From positions 1 through 64,000 of the forward strand of contig NZ_SCVE01000010.1 in assembly GCF_004297105.1 (NCBI RefSeq): 64,000 nucleotides of DNA. Reading direction: 5' to 3'. This DNA is from Herbiconiux sp. GTDB taxonomy: Bacteria > Actinomycetota > Actinomycetes > Actinomycetales > Microbacteriaceae. A program made the translations under genes and the position numbers. Each line of letters opens with the position of its first letter. Positions within the stretch are counted from its first letter, which is position 1. Below the pieces are notes generated by a model. It worked only from the letters and a program-made list of their open reading frames with translations, ran no database searches and was not told where the DNA came from. Below, piece by piece: positions 8,189-15,107 of this stretch.

Positions 8189-8421
8189 CTGATCTCCATT
8201 TCATCGTGGGCTTGGTGCATTTGTCTTGCGTCGCGTTCGCAGCGATCGCATGGCATCGGGTAGTCGGAGTGCAATTCGCACTCCGAGCCGGGGACGTAGA
8301 TTTTGGCGGCCGGGTGGTCGCGCCTGAATTCCTCCTCGGCCTCGGCGCACTCTTCGCATCTCGGCGGGAAGACTTCACCGGCGTGGGTCTCGCATCGGAT
8401 TCCGGTGTCGACTTCGTACAT
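8185..8421 (-). CDS. small protein with two Cys/His putative zinc-binding motifs
   Basis: 78 residues from the ATG at 8421, chosen over the longer frame (to 8547) because AAGGGAG precedes it at good distance and the upstream extension runs through the iteron region. Two clusters are visible: RCETH ... PRCEEC near the N-terminus and CELH ... CDRC near residues 50-65, each resembling one half of a zinc ribbon. This suggests a zinc-binding, possibly nucleic-acid-binding protein. It is the first gene of the ATGA-coupled trio ending at 7089. Confidence 0.6.
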   Translation of the reverse strand: MYEVDTGIRCETHAGEVFPPRCEECAEAEEEFRRDHPAAKIYVPGSECELHSDYPMPCDRCERDARQMHQAHDEMEIR

Positions 8422-8532
8422 GGTGGAGCTCCCTTCGATTTGGATCTGAACCGGCCAAGTGAGGTGCTCACCCGAGCCGAGGTTTTTCTTCTGTCTGGTC
8501 CTGTTGTTCCTCGTTGTTCCTTGGGGGGCCGC

Positions 8533-8678
8533 TTTCCGACCCCCCAACAGTCGTTTTCCGACCCCTTGAGGGGTCGTTTTCCGGCCCTTTGGGAGGTCGC
8601 ATTCCGACCGGCTAGGTACCCCTGAGACTCCTGCGCACAGCGAGCTGATTCACTTTCGCTAGGGGTCTCTTTCCGACC
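8533..8678. repeat. iteron array, candidate replication origin of the element
   Basis: The core TTTCCGACC (GGTCGGAAA on the other strand) occurs at 8533-8541, 8555-8563, 8578-8586 (one change), 8601-8609 (one change) and 8670-8678. Spacings are 22, 23, 23 and 69 bp, the last being three times 23, so all copies lie on one helical face. A dyad GACCCC/GGGGTC (8560-8565, 8570-8575) lies within a repeat unit. The array overlaps the 3' end of the winged-helix gene and fills the gap to the next gene. Phase-locked iterons beside a DNA-binding gene are the layout of plasmid and satellite origins. Confidence 0.65.
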
Positions 8679-9018
8679 CTTTGAGGCGACCTAGGGTTAG
8701 CGCGTATTCAGACCTACGTCCGTTGCGGCCGTTCACCACGCGCAGGATGGCGCCGGCTCGAACTAGTCCCCTGAGTGCGACCTTCACCCTTGCGAAGGCC
8801 GCCTCACGGTCTGCCAGGGCTACCGGATCTTCGCAAGATGCGTCGACCACTCGGCGACCAAGAGCGAAGGCGGACTCCTCCCGAGACGCGAAGTAGCGCG
8901 GCGGGTTGTCCGCGTCCATCGCCGATAGCGCCATGAAGAGAAGAAGGCGCATCTCGTTGCCGCTTATGTCGCGGCCTGCAGCGAACGCGTATGCCTGTGA
9001 GACCAGTTGTGCTCCCAC
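8659..9018 (-). CDS. winged-helix DNA-binding protein, possible replication initiator
   Basis: 119 residues from a GTG at 9018 preceded by GGAAGGA. Residues about 18-60 (SGNEMRLLLFMALSAMD ... SREESAFALG) and 75-110 (AFARVKVALRGLVRAGAILRVV) have the helix-turn-helix plus wing pattern seen in small phage and plasmid DNA-binding proteins, where a basic -GRNGRRSEYAL- wing follows the recognition helix. The 3' end of the gene lies inside the iteron array, so the protein may bind these repeats and start replication or control its own gene. Initiator function is inference from position; a plain repressor is also possible. Confidence 0.6.
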   Translation of the reverse strand: MGAQLVSQAYAFAAGRDISGNEMRLLLFMALSAMDADNPPRYFASREESAFALGRRVVDASCEDPVALADREAAFARVKVALRGLVRAGAILRVVNGRNGRRSEYALTLGRLKGSERDP

Positions 9019-9073
9019 CCAGTGGGTCCTTCCGAAGACGAGCTTGATGAATGTTTGCCAGCCGGATCAGCCC

Positions 9074-9409
9074 TTACATGTTCGAACTACCGGAAAGCAA
9101 CTCCTTGAGCACTCCGCGCCACTCGACGAGCTTGGAAGGAAACTCGTTGAACTTCGCGATCTCGGCCTCAAGCTCGTGGAGCGAGACATCACCTTCGCTC
9201 TCCGAAATGGAGAGCGAAGCGACGTATGTTGAATGTCGTTCGACGAAGCGAATCTCGAACAGTACGCAGTCGTCGTCGAATGTGTCGTAGAAGACGACGT
9301 GCTCCTGAGCTCCGGACTCGGCTTGCGGGTCGTGCTTGGATGGGTCGCAGCCCGAAATTGAACATGCTTCGGAAATAGGCGCTTCGTGAGTTATTGTTGA
9401 CGTGAGCAT
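9074..9409 (-). CDS. hypothetical acidic protein (phage-like element)
   Basis: 111 residues with a good AGAGG before the ATG at 9409. The sequence is acidic, with a Cys pair (CSISGC) near residues 17-22, a central strand-rich part (VVFYDTFDDDCVLFEIRFVE) and a C-terminal helix. No family is recognised. It lies between the Xis-like gene and the winged-helix gene, in the early-gene position, and is preceded by a hairpin at 9447-9475. Confidence 0.5.
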   Translation of the reverse strand: MLTSTITHEAPISEACSISGCDPSKHDPQAESGAQEHVVFYDTFDDDCVLFEIRFVERHSTYVASLSISESEGDVSLHELEAEIAKFNEFPSKLVEWRGVLKELLSGSSNM

Positions 9410-9446
9410 GGTGCCTCTTTCATTTGGATGGTGAGACTGGTACTTT

Positions 9447-9475
9447 CGGCCCCCGTGAGATCCTCTCGGGGGCCG
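9447..9475. terminator. hairpin with short T-run in the early region
   Basis: CGGCCCCCG (9447-9455) and CGGGGGCCG (9467-9475) form a perfect 9-bp stem with an 11-base loop. TTTT follows on the plus strand and AAA on the minus side, so the T-run is oriented for rightward transcripts, though the nearest gene end (9503) belongs to a leftward gene. It may limit antisense transcription or attenuate the leftward early transcript. Confidence 0.5.
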
Positions 9476-9502
9476 TTTTCGATTGGCGGGCCTGCCCCCT
9501 GA

Positions 9503-9703
9503 TCAGACGGCCTCTGCTGCTGTCCCCTGCCGAGCCGTAGCCTCGACCCAGTCGATGACGTCCGACTCGCGATAAAGCACGGTGCGAGCAGTCGGCTTCC
9601 TGTATCTCGGGCCGGATCCGACATAGCGCAAGTGCGCGAGGTTCGACTTAGTCATCCCCGGAATGAGATCGCAGACCTCTTGCGGTGAGAGATACTTCTC
9701 CAC
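9503..9703 (-). CDS. AlpA/excisionase-like helix-turn-helix protein
   Basis: 66 residues from a GTG at 9703 preceded by AAGGGAG. It begins MEKYLSPQEVCDLIPGMTK and carries the short winged helix-turn-helix of AlpA/HTH_17 proteins, with the typical Gly-Pro-Arg-Tyr and LYRESDVIDW blocks. Such proteins act as recombination directionality factors or regulators of integrase genes. It is divergent from the regulator-integrase pair and shares with it the operator region 9719-9795. This is the most likely excisionase of the element. Confidence 0.75.
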   Translation of the reverse strand: MEKYLSPQEVCDLIPGMTKSNLAHLRYVGSGPRYRKPTARTVLYRESDVIDWVEATARQGTAAEAV

Positions 9704-9718
9704 GTTTGGCTCCCTTCA

Positions 9719-9795
9719 GTGGCCAAGCTAATTTTTTGCTTGGCCACACGCAGATAGTAGATCAATGTGGCCTAGCTATGCAACAGGTTGGCCAC
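9719..9795. promoter_or_regulatory. two identical-geometry operator dyads between divergent early genes
   Basis: Dyad 1 is GTGGCCAAGC (9719-9728), nine bases, GCTTGGCCAC (9738-9747), a perfect inverted repeat. Dyad 2 is GTGGCCTAGC (9767-9776), nine bases, GGTTGGCCAC (9786-9795). The two are offset by exactly 48 bp. They fill the gap between the Xis-like gene (start 9703) and the regulator (start 9809). A binding site for the element's repressor or for the 186-residue regulator is the natural reading. Confidence 0.75.
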
Positions 9796-9808
9796 ATAAG
9801 ATGAGATC

Positions 9809-10369
9809 GTGACGGATGAAGAGAGTTACTCGCCGCGGCCCCTTCGCGGAGTCGTTGTGACACACGTGGGTGAAGAAGTCTTAGGCCCGCTCATTTCGGT
9901 GAGACCAGATCTGCGTGTTCCGTCACGTATCCATGCCCGGGTGGTCTTCAGTGATCAACCCATGGCGTTTGAGGTAGCACTGGAGTGGGACAGTGCCGAG
10001 CTCTCTTACCTCGTGAAGCGGCTCGTCATCGACGCCGACGGCGCGGTTTCCACTGCCGATCTCCATAAGGTCTCACTGCCAACACTCATCAGGCTTGCGG
10101 CGTCAGGTGATCCGGAAGTCATGACAGAGGAGGGTGACTGGGAGCGATTCGAGTTGGTACTTGCGTCTTTGGACCTGACCGAGTTTCAAAGCGAGATTGC
10201 TGCGGCCGGCCCAACCGATGACGTTCTGAAATGGGTGGGGCGAATTTACGCCTGGGGTCGCATCATGGGCGGCAATCCAAATCAGCTCGTCGTCTCCACG
10301 CTCGGCTTGCCCAAGCGGACGGCCACACGCTGGATAGCGCGCGCCCGCCAGATCGGCCACCTCGACTAA
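9809..10369 (+). CDS. putative regulator with C-terminal helix-turn-helix, coupled to the integrase
   Basis: 186 residues from a GTG at 9809. The N-terminal two thirds form an unrecognised mixed domain. The C-terminal 30 residues (VSTLGLPKRTATRWIARAR) look like a helix-turn-helix recognition unit of the kind found at the C-terminus of actinobacterial regulators that act on their own elements. Its TAA overlaps the integrase ATG (TAATG), so the two are translated together. The two dyads directly upstream make an autoregulated lysogeny switch plausible. The DNA-binding assignment is moderate; no named family is claimed. Confidence 0.6.
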   Translation: MTDEESYSPRPLRGVVVTHVGEEVLGPLISVRPDLRVPSRIHARVVFSDQPMAFEVALEWDSAELSYLVKRLVIDADGAVSTADLHKVSLPTLIRLAASGDPEVMTEEGDWERFELVLASLDLTEFQSEIAAAGPTDDVLKWVGRIYAWGRIMGGNPNQLVVSTLGLPKRTATRWIARARQIGHLD

Positions 10370-11616
10370 TGGCGACCATAAGCTCTTACGCAACCGCTTC
10401 CGGCCGCAGGTACCGTGTTCGCTACCGCAAACCGGACCACACACAGACAGACCGGCGAGGATTCAAGACAAAGCGCGAAGCGGAACTCTTCGCGGCGTCA
10501 CTCGAGGTCTCGATCGCGCGCGGTGAGTTTGTGGACGCCACGGCCGCTCGCGTGACGGTGGGTGCTCTAGGGCCAGCCTGGCTCAATTCAAAGGCTCGGC
10601 TCAAGCCCAGCTCAGTGGAGCCTCTTCGACTCGCGTGGAGACTCTACGTGGCACCTCAGTGGGGCGACCGCTCAGTCGCTTCGATCCGTCATTCCGAGGT
10701 GCAAGCGTGGGTCGCTGACCTTGGTGTCGGCGCGGCTAAGACAACCCACACAAAACCCGGTCCCCGCGGCGCTTCGACCGTGATACGCACTTACGGAGTG
10801 CTCGCAGCGATTCTTGACATCGCGGTGAAGGATCGACGGATTGCCACCAACCCCGCTCGAGGGGTGGAACTGCCTCGAAAGGTGAAGAAGGCGCATCCAT
10901 ACCTGACACATGATCAGGTCGAATTGCTAGCCAGTTCCGCGAATGACCGCGGCACACTAGTTCGCTTTCTTGCGTACACAGGATTGCGATGGGGCGAGGC
11001 GACTGCACTGCGTGTGCGAGACCTTGATACCTTGCGTCGGCGCGCCAATGTGCGAGAGAACGCCGTGCGGGTGCGGGGGCGCATCATCGTAGGCACCCCG
11101 AAGAGCCACGAGGCTAGGAGCGTTCCCTATCCGGCATTCCTCTCCGAGTCACTCGCGCAGCTCTGCGAGGGAAAGAGATTCGACCAGCTGGTCTTTGGCG
11201 ATGGCGTGAATCACCTTGTCACCCCATCTACCCGAGACGGCTGGTACATGTACGCCAAGAAGAGGGCACGAGCTATACAGCCCTCGTTTCCCAACCTGAC
11301 GCTCCACGACCTCCGACATACCGCGGCTAGTCTCGCTGTGTCGGCCGGCGCCAACGTGAAGGTAGTCCAGAAAATGCTTGGCCATGCCTCCGCAGCCATG
11401 ACGCTCGACACCTATGCCGACCTCTTCGATGACGATCTAGACGCAGTTTCCGAGGCCCTCGATCAGGCACGAGCCAAGTCGATTGTGGGCAAAATGTGGG
11501 CAAATGGCACCGCACCGGAGACAATCGTGACGCCACTTCCGCTCAAAGACAAGCAAGTAGAGCCATCAAATGCAGTACCCCCACTGGGACTCGAACCCAG
11601 ACTGAAACGATTTTAA
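10369..11616 (+). CDS. int: tyrosine recombinase (phage/element integrase)
   Basis: 415 residues from the ATG at 10369, which overlaps the stop of the regulator gene; the open frame upstream of it is a shadow. The N-terminal part has an AP2-like arm-binding region (SGRRYRVRYRKPD) and a SAM-like core-binding domain (about 65-165). The catalytic domain holds Arg207 (GLRWGE), the HxxR motif with His313 and Arg316, His339 (LGH) and the nucleophile Tyr349. The last residues (PPLGLEPRLKRF) are encoded by the antisense of the tRNA-Leu gene, and the stop codon is the complement of the anticodon region. The enzyme should integrate the element into the tRNA 3' half. It appears intact. Confidence 0.95.
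   Translation: MATISSYATASGRRYRVRYRKPDHTQTDRRGFKTKREAELFAASLEVSIARGEFVDATAARVTVGALGPAWLNSKARLKPSSVEPLRLAWRLYVAPQWGDRSVASIRHSEVQAWVADLGVGAAKTTHTKPGPRGASTVIRTYGVLAAILDIAVKDRRIATNPARGVELPRKVKKAHPYLTHDQVELLASSANDRGTLVRFLAYTGLRWGEATALRVRDLDTLRRRANVRENAVRVRGRIIVGTPKSHEARSVPYPAFLSESLAQLCEGKRFDQLVFGDGVNHLVTPSTRDGWYMYAKKRARAIQPSFPNLTLHDLRHTAASLAVSAGANVKVVQKMLGHASAAMTLDTYADLFDDDLDAVSEALDQARAKSIVGKMWANGTAPETIVTPLPLKDKQVEPSNAVPPLGLEPRLKRF
11576..11616. other. candidate attachment site (element-chromosome junction)
   Basis: The integrase frame runs into the 3' half of the tRNA gene, and the base composition and gene content change here. The crossover is expected within the T-arm to anticodon-arm portion. 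The partner copy at the other end of the element was not found in 1-11,570 and must lie left of the window. Confidence 0.65.
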
Positions 11617-11649
11617 GTCGTCTGCCTCTGCCGATTGGGCTATGGGGGC
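11576..11649 (-). tRNA. tRNA-Leu (anticodon TAA), target of integration
   Basis: On the minus strand the 5' acceptor strand GCCCCCA (11649-11643) pairs with TGGGGGT (11583-11577), with a G-T pair at the end; the discriminator A is at 11576 and CCA is not encoded. The T arm is CTGGG-TTCGAGT-CCCAG and the anticodon loop is CTTAAAA, giving anticodon TAA. The variable region is only about five bases, although bacterial Leu tRNAs usually have a long variable arm. The gene is 74 bases long and its 3' half overlaps the integrase reading frame. Confidence 0.85.
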
Positions 11650-11687
11650 GGGCGCCCTCATCGTAGCGGGAGGGGCCGGGAACAGCG

Positions 11688-11731
11688 GCGCCGCGCATCC
11701 GGAACGCGGTGAGCGAGCGGATGCGCGGCGC
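11688..11731 (-). terminator. terminator hairpin downstream of ndh
   Basis: GCGCCGCGCATCCG (11688-11701) and CGGATGCGCGGCGC (11718-11731) form a perfect 14-bp stem with a 16-base loop. It lies 18 bases after the ndh stop codon. No T-run follows, as is common for actinobacterial terminators. Confidence 0.6.
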
Positions 11732-11748
11732 GCAGGTGACGGGGAGGT

Positions 11749-13299
11749 CTACTCCGGCGACGGAGCCGTCTTCGCAGCAGCCTTGGCCCGGGGCTTCGTG
11801 GCCTTGGGGGCATCCGGAGCCGAGTCGACCGCCGCTACGCCGTTGACCTCGGCCGTGGCCGCGGGCTCGGACGAGTGCGAGCCCGGCAGTTCGGCATTCG
11901 CGGGCTTCTCGGCGAGTGCCGTCGCTGCCTTGGCGGGGGCCGCAGGGGCTGCGGCCGGAGCCGCCGCAGGCGCCGCCGGACGCGGGCGGGCCGCGAACTG
12001 CTCGAACGCAGCGCGCGGGTGCACACGGGCCTCGAGCGAGACGTTGTCGCGGCCGAGGAAGAAGTTGTTCACCCAGCCCCAGATCACGCGGAACTTGCGC
12101 TCCCACGACGGCATCGCCAGGCCGTGGTAGCCACGGTGCGCGAACCAGGCCGGCAGGCCCTTCATCGCGATCTTGCCCGACTGGAACACTCCGACACCGA
12201 GGCCGAGGCCGGCCACCGCGCCCATGTTCTTGTGGAAGTAGTCCTTGACGCCCTCGCCGCGCAGGTCGGCCACGATGTTCTTCGCGAGCAGCTTGCCCTG
12301 ACGCACCGCGTGCTGGGCGTTCGGCACGCAGAAGCCGCCGACGCCGCCACCCGTGAGGTCGGGCACGGCCGACACATCGCCGGCACCCCAGGCGCCCTCG
12401 ACGATCCCGTCGTCGCCCTCGACCCGCAGGTCGGCGCGCACGCGCAGACGACCACGCTCCTCGATGGGGAGGTCGGAGTTCTTGATGTCGGGCGTGGCCA
12501 TGACGCCCGCCGTCCAGATGATGGTGTCGCTCTCGAACGACTCACCGGTCGAGAGCTCGATCACGCCGCCGACGGCCGACTTGAGCTGCGTGTCGAGGTG
12601 GATCTGCGCCCCGCGCTCGGCGAGGTTCTTGATGACCCACAGCGACGTCGGCAGGCTGACCTCGGGCATGATGCGGCCCATGGCCTCGATGAGGTGGAAA
12701 TGCGTGTCTTCGAAGCCGATCTCGGGGTACGACTCCACCAGCGCGGAGACGAACGACCGCAGCTCGGCGAAGACCTCGATGCCGGCGAAGCCGCCGCCGA
12801 CCACCACGACGGTGAGCAGGCGGTCGCGCTCGGGACCGGCCGGCAGCAGGGCGGCCTTGTCGAAGTTGGTGAGGATGCGGTCACGGATCGCCGTGGCCTC
12901 CTCGATGGTCTTCAGGCCGATGGCCTCATCCGCCACACCCGGGATCGGGAACGTGCGCGACACGGCGCCCGCGGTGACGACGATGATGTCGTACTCCTCT
13001 TCCCACGGTTCCCCCGCACCCTCGACCGGCGTGATGGTGGCCGTCTTCGTGGCGTGCGAGATGTGGGTGACCTTCGCGGCGATGACGCGGGTCTTCTTGA
13101 GGTGACGGCGGATGCCGACCACCGCGTGACGTGGCTCGATGGAGCCCGCGGCGACCTCGGGGAGGAAGGGCTGGTAGGTCATGTACGGCAGCGGGTCGAC
13201 CACCGTGACCTCGGCCTCACCGGAACGAAGCCACTTCTCGAGCTTCCAGGCGGTGTAGAAACCGGCGTATCCGCCGCCGACAATCAGGATCTTGGGCAC
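11749..13299 (-). CDS. ndh: type II NADH dehydrogenase (NADH:menaquinone oxidoreductase)
   Basis: 516 residues. The FAD-binding Rossmann motif GGGYAG is at residues 8-13, and the NADH-binding motif VVVVGGGFAGIE lies near residue 168. The conserved GAGDVSAVPD block (about residue 305) and the C-terminal membrane-associating helices (VIWGWVNNFFLGRD) are present. It passes electrons from NADH to menaquinone at the cytoplasmic face of the membrane without pumping protons. The last 100 residues form an Ala/Pro/Lys-rich tail, longer than the family usually has. The gene stands alone between the tRNA-Leu gene and the S8 protease. Confidence 0.92.
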   Translation of the reverse strand: MPKILIVGGGYAGFYTAWKLEKWLRSGEAEVTVVDPLPYMTYQPFLPEVAAGSIEPRHAVVGIRRHLKKTRVIAAKVTHISHATKTATITPVEGAGEPWEEEYDIIVVTAGAVSRTFPIPGVADEAIGLKTIEEATAIRDRILTNFDKAALLPAGPERDRLLTVVVVGGGFAGIEVFAELRSFVSALVESYPEIGFEDTHFHLIEAMGRIMPEVSLPTSLWVIKNLAERGAQIHLDTQLKSAVGGVIELSTGESFESDTIIWTAGVMATPDIKNSDLPIEERGRLRVRADLRVEGDDGIVEGAWGAGDVSAVPDLTGGGVGGFCVPNAQHAVRQGKLLAKNIVADLRGEGVKDYFHKNMGAVAGLGLGVGVFQSGKIAMKGLPAWFAHRGYHGLAMPSWERKFRVIWGWVNNFFLGRDNVSLEARVHPRAAFEQFAARPRPAAPAAAPAAAPAAPAKAATALAEKPANAELPGSHSSEPAATAEVNGVAAVDSAPDAPKATKPRAKAAAKTAPSPE

Positions 13300-13341
13300 A
13301 GTGAAACGATCTCCTCAATACAGGGGCCTGGCTAAAGGCTA

Positions 13342-14592
13342 CTACTTGCGAAGCAGCCGTCTGAAACGCGAGACCGCCCCTAGAGCGAAAGTCGCCATAA
13401 GGATGAGGAACCCGAGCAGGAGCCCCAGCGGCACCGCCCAATGAATGAGAGTGTACACCCCACCCGACGCCTCCGATCGGCTCGGCTCTGCGCGAGTGAC
13501 GGGTGGAGCCGTGGGTGCCGGGATGGCCAGGGAATCGACGGAGACGGTGCCCGATGACGGCCGGTAGGTGGCGATCCACGCGGTGAGATCGCCGATGGGG
13601 TTCGTGGCCACCGACGCGACATCCGCGTTCACCGCACGCTCGGCATCGATGAGCCCGTAGCCGTAGATCGGGCCGGGCACCGGCGAGCCCTTCGGCGTGG
13701 CCGTGGAGATGATGCGGTTGATGATGTTCGCGGCGTCGAGTTCCGGATGCGCGGCCTTCACGAGTGCCGCGAGCCCGCTCACGATCGGCGCGGCACCCGA
13801 GGTGCCGTTCCAGAGCACGTAGCCGCCACCCGGCACGATGCCGACCAGCTGTTCGCTGGGAGCGGCGGCGGCGATGGTGATGCCCTGCGATGAGGCATCG
13901 AAGCTCGCGTCGCCGTTGCGGTCGACGCCGGCCACCGCCACGACCCCGGGGATGGTGGCGGGCGCCCCCACCTCGGTGGTGCCGTCGACCCGGTTGCCCG
14001 CGGCCGCCACGATGACGACATTGTGGTCGAAGGCGTAGGAGAACGCGTCGTCCCAGCTCTCAGGCCAGTCGAGGCTGTTGCGGGTGAGCGACATGTTGAT
14101 GACATCGGCACCGTGGTCGACCGCCCAGCGCACCGCGTGCGCGATCTGCTCGTCGGAACTGACGGAGCCTGTTCCGAGCGCCACCGAGATCGACAGCAGC
14201 GATGCCTCCGGCGCGACCCCGATCACGCCGTTGCCGGAGCTCGTGCCGCGACCCGCGATCAAGGAGGCCACCATGGTGCCGTGGTCGGGGGTGTCGCCCA
14301 CGGGGGTCTGGCCGTTGGAGGAACCGAGGCCCGAGACATCCGTTCCGTCGACGACGGCGCCCTTCAGCTCGGCGACACTGCCGTCGACCCCCGTGTCGAT
14401 GATGGCGACCGTGGCGCCCTTGCCGCGCGTGGTGTCCCAGGCATCCGTGAAGCCGTAGTCGGCCAGCCAGTACTCCATGTCACGGATCGAATCGGCGCGG
14501 GCCGCGGGCACCGCTCCTGCCGGCGCGATCGCACCCAGGGCGATGCCGACCGCCACCATCGCTCCGAGCCCGACCGCGAACCGGGGGCGCAT
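13342..14592 (-). CDS. secreted, membrane-anchored S8 (subtilisin-like) serine protease
   Basis: 416 residues from the ATG at 14592, which overlaps the DUF501 stop (ATGA). A signal peptide (MRPRFAVGLG... ending near AVPAARA, residues 1-33) is followed by the catalytic domain with Asp66 (IIDTG), His104 (DHGTMVA), the oxyanion Asn200 (AAAGN) and Ser265 (GTSGAAP). After a Pro/Thr-rich linker, one membrane segment (about residues 380-405) and a basic tail anchor it outside the cell. This is the architecture of mycosin-like proteases, but no type VII secretion genes are visible here. It is the last gene of an eno-FtsB-DUF501 series. Confidence 0.88.
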   Translation of the reverse strand: MRPRFAVGLGAMVAVGIALGAIAPAGAVPAARADSIRDMEYWLADYGFTDAWDTTRGKGATVAIIDTGVDGSVAELKGAVVDGTDVSGLGSSNGQTPVGDTPDHGTMVASLIAGRGTSSGNGVIGVAPEASLLSISVALGTGSVSSDEQIAHAVRWAVDHGADVINMSLTRNSLDWPESWDDAFSYAFDHNVVIVAAAGNRVDGTTEVGAPATIPGVVAVAGVDRNGDASFDASSQGITIAAAAPSEQLVGIVPGGGYVLWNGTSGAAPIVSGLAALVKAAHPELDAANIINRIISTATPKGSPVPGPIYGYGLIDAERAVNADVASVATNPIGDLTAWIATYRPSSGTVSVDSLAIPAPTAPPVTRAEPSRSEASGGVYTLIHWAVPLGLLLGFLILMATFALGAVSRFRRLLRK

Positions 14593-15107
14593 CAGAGGTC
14601 GATCGCGTAGTCGACGCACTCGCACACGGCGGGCGACCAGTCGCCCCGCGCGAGCGCGAGATCGCCGATGGGATTCACACCTTGTCCTGCCGCCAGGGCG
14701 TGGCCCGCGAGAGCGTGCAGGCACTTGACCCGCGTGGGCATGCCCCCCGCGGAGATGCCCGCGATCTCGGGCACCTGGCCGTAGTACTCGCGATCGGCGA
14801 GGTAGGCGGCGTGCGCGGCCGCGTAGTGGTCCGCGAGCTCGTCGTCGGCCAGCGCATCCTGGAACTCGACCATCACGTGCTCGGCCTCGAGGTCGCTCAT
14901 CGCGGCCGTCGCGGCGGGGTGGCTGAGGTAGTAGAGCGTGGGGAACGGGCTGCCGTCAGCCAGCCGCGGAGCCGTGGCGAGCACGGTGGGATTGCCGCAG
15001 ACGCACCGCGCGGCGACGCCGAGCACATTGCGCACCGGCCGGCCGAGCTGAGCGGATGCGACCGCGATGTCGCGCTCGGAGGCGGGCTCGAAGGGCGGGG
15101 TGGTCAC
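14592..15107 (-). CDS. DUF501 family protein
   Basis: 171 residues with the family's conserved Cys-rich blocks: RCVCGNPTVLAT (about residues 34-45), the PFPTLYYLSHP motif, GMPTRVKCLHALAGHALA and a C-terminal ECVDY. The regular Cys and His residues suggest metal binding, but the biochemical role of the family is unknown. It is conserved in actinobacteria next to the septum-formation gene, as here. Its start overlaps the end of that gene and its stop overlaps the S8 protease start, so the three are translationally coupled. Confidence 0.88.
   Translation of the reverse strand: MTTPPFEPASERDIAVASAQLGRPVRNVLGVAARCVCGNPTVLATAPRLADGSPFPTLYYLSHPAATAAMSDLEAEHVMVEFQDALADDELADHYAAAHAAYLADREYYGQVPEIAGISAGGMPTRVKCLHALAGHALAAGQGVNPIGDLALARGDWSPAVCECVDYAIDL

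Noticed and set aside
9391..9624. 77-residue minus-strand frame
   Set aside because: It overlaps the Xis-like gene in another frame and runs through the hairpin 9447-9475; no motif.
1..11570. Second attachment site within the window
   Set aside because: No second copy of the tRNA 3' half (ACTGGGACTCGAACCCAG) was found left of the integrase.
177..11616. Actinomycete integrative and conjugative element (AICE)
   Set aside because: No FtsK/TraB-type translocase, relaxase or spread gene was seen, and phage-type MuF and tape-measure genes are present.
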